Part shown: one piece after another, positions 7,331 through 9,963 of the stretch
Layout: every line of letters begins with the position of its first letter
Numbering within the stretch: position 1 is the first letter of the stretch
Assembly (NCBI GenBank): GCA_009699025.1
Contig: WLOZ01000041.1
Location: 1 to 9,963, forward strand
Direction of reading: 5' to 3'
DNA length: 9,963 bases
Origin: Actinomycetota bacterium
Lineage (GTDB): Bacteria > Actinomycetota > Actinomycetes > S36-B12 > CAIYMF01
Program-made: the position numbers and the translations under genes
Notes under the pieces: generated by a model
Told to the model about the DNA's origin: nothing
What the model saw: the letters and a program-made list of their open reading frames with translations, nothing else
The model's database searches: none

Positions 7331-7367
7331 ATCGCAAGTGCTTGACGCCTGTTGAAACATAGACAAC
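7315..7367. promoter_or_regulatory. Concentric inverted repeats upstream of the BMP lipoprotein gene, candidate operator/promoter
   Basis: Outer arms GTTTCAA (7320-7326) and TTGAAAC (7352-7358) are centred on 7339. Inner arms CAAG (7335-7338) and CTTG (7341-7344) have nearly the same centre, and GTTGT (7315-7319) mirrors ACAAC (7363-7367) outside them. A TTGACG (7342-7347) could be a -35 box, but no good -10 was found at normal spacing. The symmetry suggests a dimeric regulator's site, for example of LacI or GntR type, in the 111-base gap before the transporter gene. The regulator type is a guess. Confidence 0.4.
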
Positions 7368-7407
7368 AGTCGGCTGATCGCCCACCTCGTCCCACGGAAG
7401 GTTTGAT

Positions 7408-8568
7408 ATGAAGCGAATCGCCACTCTTGCTGCAGTCGCCACATTGGCGCTCGCAGCCTGCGGATCCGGCGGAGGGTCAGCAACCTCCTCCTCGGCGTCC
7501 GGTAGCCCAGCCGCGTCATCACCCGCTGCGTCCTCCCCCGCTGCGTCCTCACCTGCCGCCGCCACGCTGCAGGTTGGCTTCGTGTACGTCTCGCCGCTGA
7601 AGGGTTCGAGTTGGACCTTGGCCTGGGACAACGCGCGTCAAGCGGTCGAGGCAGCAGGTGCGACCACCGCAACCGTCGAGCCCATCCCAGAGTCCGCCGA
7701 GGCTGCAGGCGTCATGGAGGACCTGATCAGCAAGGGCAACAAGCTCATCTTCGCGACGGCTTTCGGCTACCAGCCCTTCGTGCTCGAGGAGGCCACCAAG
7801 CATCCAGACGTGAACTTCGTCGTGATCGGTCCGTGGATCCAGGAGACGCCAGCTCCCGCCAACGTGACCGTTGCCTTCTCGGACAACTGGATCGTCCGCT
7901 ACGCGCTGGGAGTGCTAGCGGCAAAGGAGACCAAGACTAAGACCATCGGTTTCGTGGCAGCGAACCCGATCTCGACGGTGATTGCGTCGATCAATGCCTT
8001 TGCCCTCGGCGCACAGTCCGTCGACAAGAGCATCGTGACCAAGGCCGTGTTCACCGGCACGTGGTACGACCCGCCCAAGTCGACACAGGCGGCCGAAGCC
8101 CTTGCCGCCGCGGGAGCCGATGTGATCGCTCAGTACGAGGACTCGGTCGGCGCCCTGCTGGGGGCCGAGAAGGCCGGTGTGTGGGGAATCGGATCGGAGG
8201 CTGACACTAGCGCCTTCGCACCCGACGCCTATCTCTCAGGCTCGGTCAACAACTGGAACGACTTTGCGGTGGGCGCGACGAAGGCCACCATCGACGGCAC
8301 CTGGAAGAGCACCGTCTACGTGGGAATGCTTCAGGACGGCGGCACCGGCCTGGGTCCCATCAACGCGAAGGCGACTCCGGATGCGAGGGCTGCTGCCGAA
8401 GCCGCGATCGCAGGGCTGACGGACGGGTCGATCGTTCCTTTCACCGGGCCGATCAAGGACAACACCGGCAAGGAGGTCCTGAAGGCAGGGAAGCAGTGGA
8501 AGGGTGTCGAGGTGCTTGACAACATGACCTTCCTCGTTGAAGGAGTCGACGGCACCATCCCGTCCTAA
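7408..8568 (+). CDS. BMP-family ABC transporter substrate-binding lipoprotein
   Basis: Membrane-anchored solute-binding protein of 386 residues. The N-terminus is a lipoprotein signal: MKR, a hydrophobic stretch, then lipobox LAAC with C18 as the lipidated residue. Residues 19-52 form a Ser/Gly/Ala/Pro-rich tether containing SPAAS repeats. The binding domain begins at LQVGFVYVSP (about residue 52) and shows BMP/PnrA-like features: SSWTLAWDNARQAVE, then LIFATAFGYQPFVLEEATKHPDVNFVVIG. Members of this family bind nucleosides, purines and related compounds. The ATG is supported by GGAAGG (7396-7401) six bases upstream. The stop TAA merges with the AAGGAG serving the next gene, the transporter ATPase. 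Context with a xanthine dehydrogenase-type enzyme supports a purine-like or other nitrogen-heterocycle ligand, but this is inference. Confidence 0.93.
   Translation: MKRIATLAAVATLALAACGSGGGSATSSSASGSPAASSPAASSPAASSPAAATLQVGFVYVSPLKGSSWTLAWDNARQAVEAAGATTATVEPIPESAEAAGVMEDLISKGNKLIFATAFGYQPFVLEEATKHPDVNFVVIGPWIQETPAPANVTVAFSDNWIVRYALGVLAAKETKTKTIGFVAANPISTVIASINAFALGAQSVDKSIVTKAVFTGTWYDPPKSTQAAEALAAAGADVIAQYEDSVGALLGAEKAGVWGIGSEADTSAFAPDAYLSGSVNNWNDFAVGATKATIDGTWKSTVYVGMLQDGGTGLGPINAKATPDARAAAEAAIAGLTDGSIVPFTGPIKDNTGKEVLKAGKQWKGVEVLDNMTFLVEGVDGTIPS
7504..7563 (+). repeat. Four tandem 15-base units encoding SPAAS in the lipoprotein tether
   Basis: Units at 7504-7518, 7519-7533, 7534-7548 and 7549-7563 encode SPAAS three times and then SPAAA. 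The middle two are nearly identical at base level (TCACCCGCTGCGTCC and TCCCCCGCTGCGTCC). They lengthen the flexible linker between the lipid anchor and the binding domain, and are in frame, so gain or loss of a unit would only change linker length. Confidence 0.8.
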
Positions 8569-8572
8569 GGAG
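8567..8572 (+). promoter_or_regulatory. Ribosome binding site that supports a CTG start for the ABC ATPase
   Basis: AAGGAG overlaps the TAA stop of the lipoprotein gene (8566-8568) and lies five bases before an in-frame CTG (8578-8580). No ATG, GTG or TTG lies within normal range of it in any useful frame. The other in-frame starts, TTG 8596 and ATG 8647, have no comparable upstream sequence. Confidence 0.55.
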
Positions 8573-8577
8573 TCACG

Positions 8578-9963
8578 CTGAACTCGCGCGAACCCTTGGG
8601 TTCCAATGCCGCTAGCCCGGAGAGTGTCGCTCTCCGGGCTAGCGGCATGTCGAAGTCGTTTGGCGGAGTCGCCGCCGTCAGCGAGGTCGACATCACGATT
8701 CAACACGGGCGCATCCATGCCCTGCTCGGGGAGAACGGTGCAGGCAAGTCGACGCTCATCTCCATGCTGTGCGGTCAGTACCGCCCTGATGCTGGCCGCA
8801 TCGAGGTTCATGGCCGTGAGGTTCACCTGCGCAGCCCCAAGGATGCACTGAACGCTGGCATCGGCGTGGTGCATCAGGACTTCCGGCTCGTCCCACCCTT
8901 CACCGTCACCGAAAACGTGGTTCTCGGCACCAAGACCCGCGCCGATCGCAAGGCCGAGCAGCGAGTCATGGAACTCGCCGAGTCACTCAACTTCCATCTC
9001 TCGCCGCGCGCGAAGGTTCGCGACCTCGTGGTGGGGCAGCAGCAGCAGACTGAAATTCTCAAGCTGATCTTCCGCGGCATGGATGTGCTCATCCTGGACG
9101 AGCCCACGGCCGTGCTGACCCCGCAGCAGGCCGAACAGCTTTTCGCCGCCCTCAGGACTCTCGCCGACCAGGGCAAGGCAGTGGTGTTCGTCAGCCACCG
9201 ACTCAACGAAGTAGCAGACTCAGCCGATCACCTCACCGTGCTGCGAGGTGGCACCGTGGTGGCCGATGGCCCCGCGCGCGGCCTTGGACCCAAGGAATTG
9301 GCCCGGTTGATGGTGGGAGACGCCGCCGATCGCCCGGCTTCCCCCCGGGCTCATCGTCAGCCCGGGCCCGAGCTACTGGCCCTGCGTGCCGCCACGATCA
9401 ACACCGGCGGTCGCAACTGCCTCAACAGCATCAACCTCAGCCTTCGCGCAGGCGAGGTGGTCGGGGTTGCCGGAGTCAGCGGTAACGGGCAGCGCTTGCT
9501 GGCCGATGCCGTGGCAGGAATCCGTTCGCTCGATGCCGGCGACAGAGTGAGCGAGGCGGCGACGGTCGCCTACATCCCGGAGGATCGACTGGGTACGGGC
9601 CTCGTGGGGTCGATGTCGATTGCTGCGAACCTAGCGATGCGTCGATACCGCGAACCGGGTATCTCCCCCTGGTGGGTCCTCCCTTCGCGCCTGCGCAGGG
9701 ACGCCCTTCCGCTCATTGAGGACTACCAGATTCCGGCCGGTCCGGCCGTCGAGGCGGGGGCGCTGTCCGGCGGAGGCCAGCAGCGAGTGGTTACTGCCCG
9801 GGAGATGAGTCGCACACCCGATGTCGTGGTGGCCAGCCAGCCGACCCGTGGCCTCGATGTGGTGTCGGCCGCCGCCGTTCGCGAGCGGATCGTCGCGGTG
9901 GCCGAGCGCGGGGGCGCCGTGCTGGTCCTCAGCGAGGACCTCGACGAGCTGAGGGAGGTCTGC
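8578..9963 (+). CDS. Fused two-domain ABC transporter ATP-binding protein for the BMP-type importer (partial, 3' end beyond window)
   Basis: ATPase with two nucleotide-binding domains in one chain, as in RbsA/YufO-type importers; 462 codons are visible and the end is outside. Numbered from CTG 8578, domain 1 has Walker A GENGAGKST (about 51-59), a non-canonical signature LVVGQQQQ (150-157), Walker B LILDEPTA (from 171) and the switch His in SHR (207). Domain 2 has a Walker A lacking the Lys, GVSGNGQR (from 299), a good signature LSGGGQQR (from 396), then ASQPTRGLD and LSEDLDE. This asymmetry leaves one competent ATP site and is usual in the family. CTG 8578 is chosen for its AAGGAG; starting at ATG 8647 would cut off the first beta strand (VALRASGMSKSFGG), which relatives keep. 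TTG 8596 is the alternative. It pairs with the lipoprotein gene, and permease genes should follow. Confidence 0.92.
   Translation, partial: MNSREPLGSNAASPESVALRASGMSKSFGGVAAVSEVDITIQHGRIHALLGENGAGKSTLISMLCGQYRPDAGRIEVHGREVHLRSPKDALNAGIGVVHQDFRLVPPFTVTENVVLGTKTRADRKAEQRVMELAESLNFHLSPRAKVRDLVVGQQQQTEILKLIFRGMDVLILDEPTAVLTPQQAEQLFAALRTLADQGKAVVFVSHRLNEVADSADHLTVLRGGTVVADGPARGLGPKELARLMVGDAADRPASPRAHRQPGPELLALRAATINTGGRNCLNSINLSLRAGEVVGVAGVSGNGQRLLADAVAGIRSLDAGDRVSEAATVAYIPEDRLGTGLVGSMSIAANLAMRRYREPGISPWWVLPSRLRRDALPLIEDYQIPAGPAVEAGALSGGGQQRVVTAREMSRTPDVVVASQPTRGLDVVSAAAVRERIVAVAERGGAVLVLSEDLDELREVC
8590..8603 (+). repeat. Small inverted repeat just before the long hairpin
   Basis: GAACCC (8590-8595) and GGGTTC (8598-8603) are perfect arms around TT; as RNA, five pairs with a CTTG loop would form. 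It ends two bases before the 19-bp repeat, so the two would stack as tandem hairpins near the start of the ATPase message. The TTG at 8596 lies in its loop. Confidence 0.55.
8606..8648 (+). repeat. Perfect 19-bp inverted repeat with five-base loop at the start of the ABC ATPase gene
   Basis: The left arm ATGCCGCTAGCCCGGAGAG (8606-8624) is exactly complementary to the right arm 8630-8648, around the loop TGTCG. The RNA would form a very stable GC-rich hairpin 37 bases after the lipoprotein stop. No T-tract follows, so it is not a classical intrinsic terminator, though actinobacterial terminators often lack one. It could protect the 3' end of the lipoprotein message, attenuate the downstream genes, or gate translation. 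The right arm includes the first two bases of ATG 8647 and encodes part of the first beta strand of the ATPase. Confidence 0.93.

Noticed and set aside
8606..8648. Reading the 19-bp repeat as a transposon or MITE end, or as a classical terminator
   Set aside because: There is a single copy, no flanking target duplication, no transposase, and no T-tract after it.
8236..8874. Minus-strand open frame of 212 codons across the lipoprotein/ATPase junction
   Set aside because: It runs antisense through two well-supported genes and the hairpin, and no protein family is recognised.

Overview
The window is GC-rich, densely coding DNA with strong G/C preference at third codon positions, GTG starts, a lipoprotein with a Ser/Ala/Pro-rich tether, and four-base stop/start overlaps. 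This style suits a high-GC actinobacterium (Actinomycetota). That placement is inferred from style, since no marker gene is present. No tRNA, rRNA, CRISPR array, insertion sequence or phage gene was seen.

Left two thirds (1-6251, minus strand, transcribed leftward): one compact operon. In transcription order it holds two small cupin proteins (6251-5844 and 5844-5437), a probable unlisted 31-codon ORF (5440-5345), and then a xanthine dehydrogenase/CO dehydrogenase-type molybdenum hydroxylase. The hydroxylase genes are the FAD subunit (5348-4494), a molybdopterin-binding large subunit (4497-2173), the 2x[2Fe-2S] small subunit (2176-1697) and a second, different large subunit (1700 to beyond the left edge). 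If the 31-codon ORF is counted, every junction is a 1- or 4-base stop/start overlap, so the operon has no gap.

Right third (6403-9963, plus strand): a nitrilase-superfamily carbon-nitrogen hydrolase, then a BMP-family (nucleoside/purine-type) ABC-transporter lipoprotein, then the fused two-domain ATPase of that transporter, which runs off the right edge. The permease genes would be expected beyond it. A short AT-rich divergent promoter region (about 6252-6402) separates the two arms.

Together the genes look like an uptake-and-catabolism locus for a nitrogenous ring compound. The BMP transporter would import a nucleoside- or base-like substrate, the molybdenum hydroxylase(s) would oxidise the ring, and the C-N hydrolase and cupins would act on later products. 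The substrate cannot be read from the sequence.

The most unusual points are: a perfect 19-bp inverted repeat at the start of the transporter ATPase gene, whose best-supported start is a CTG; the exactly fitting 31-codon ORF; two different large subunits around one iron-sulfur subunit; Arg in place of the catalytic Lys in the C-N hydrolase; and a cupin pair with one intact and one degraded metal site.
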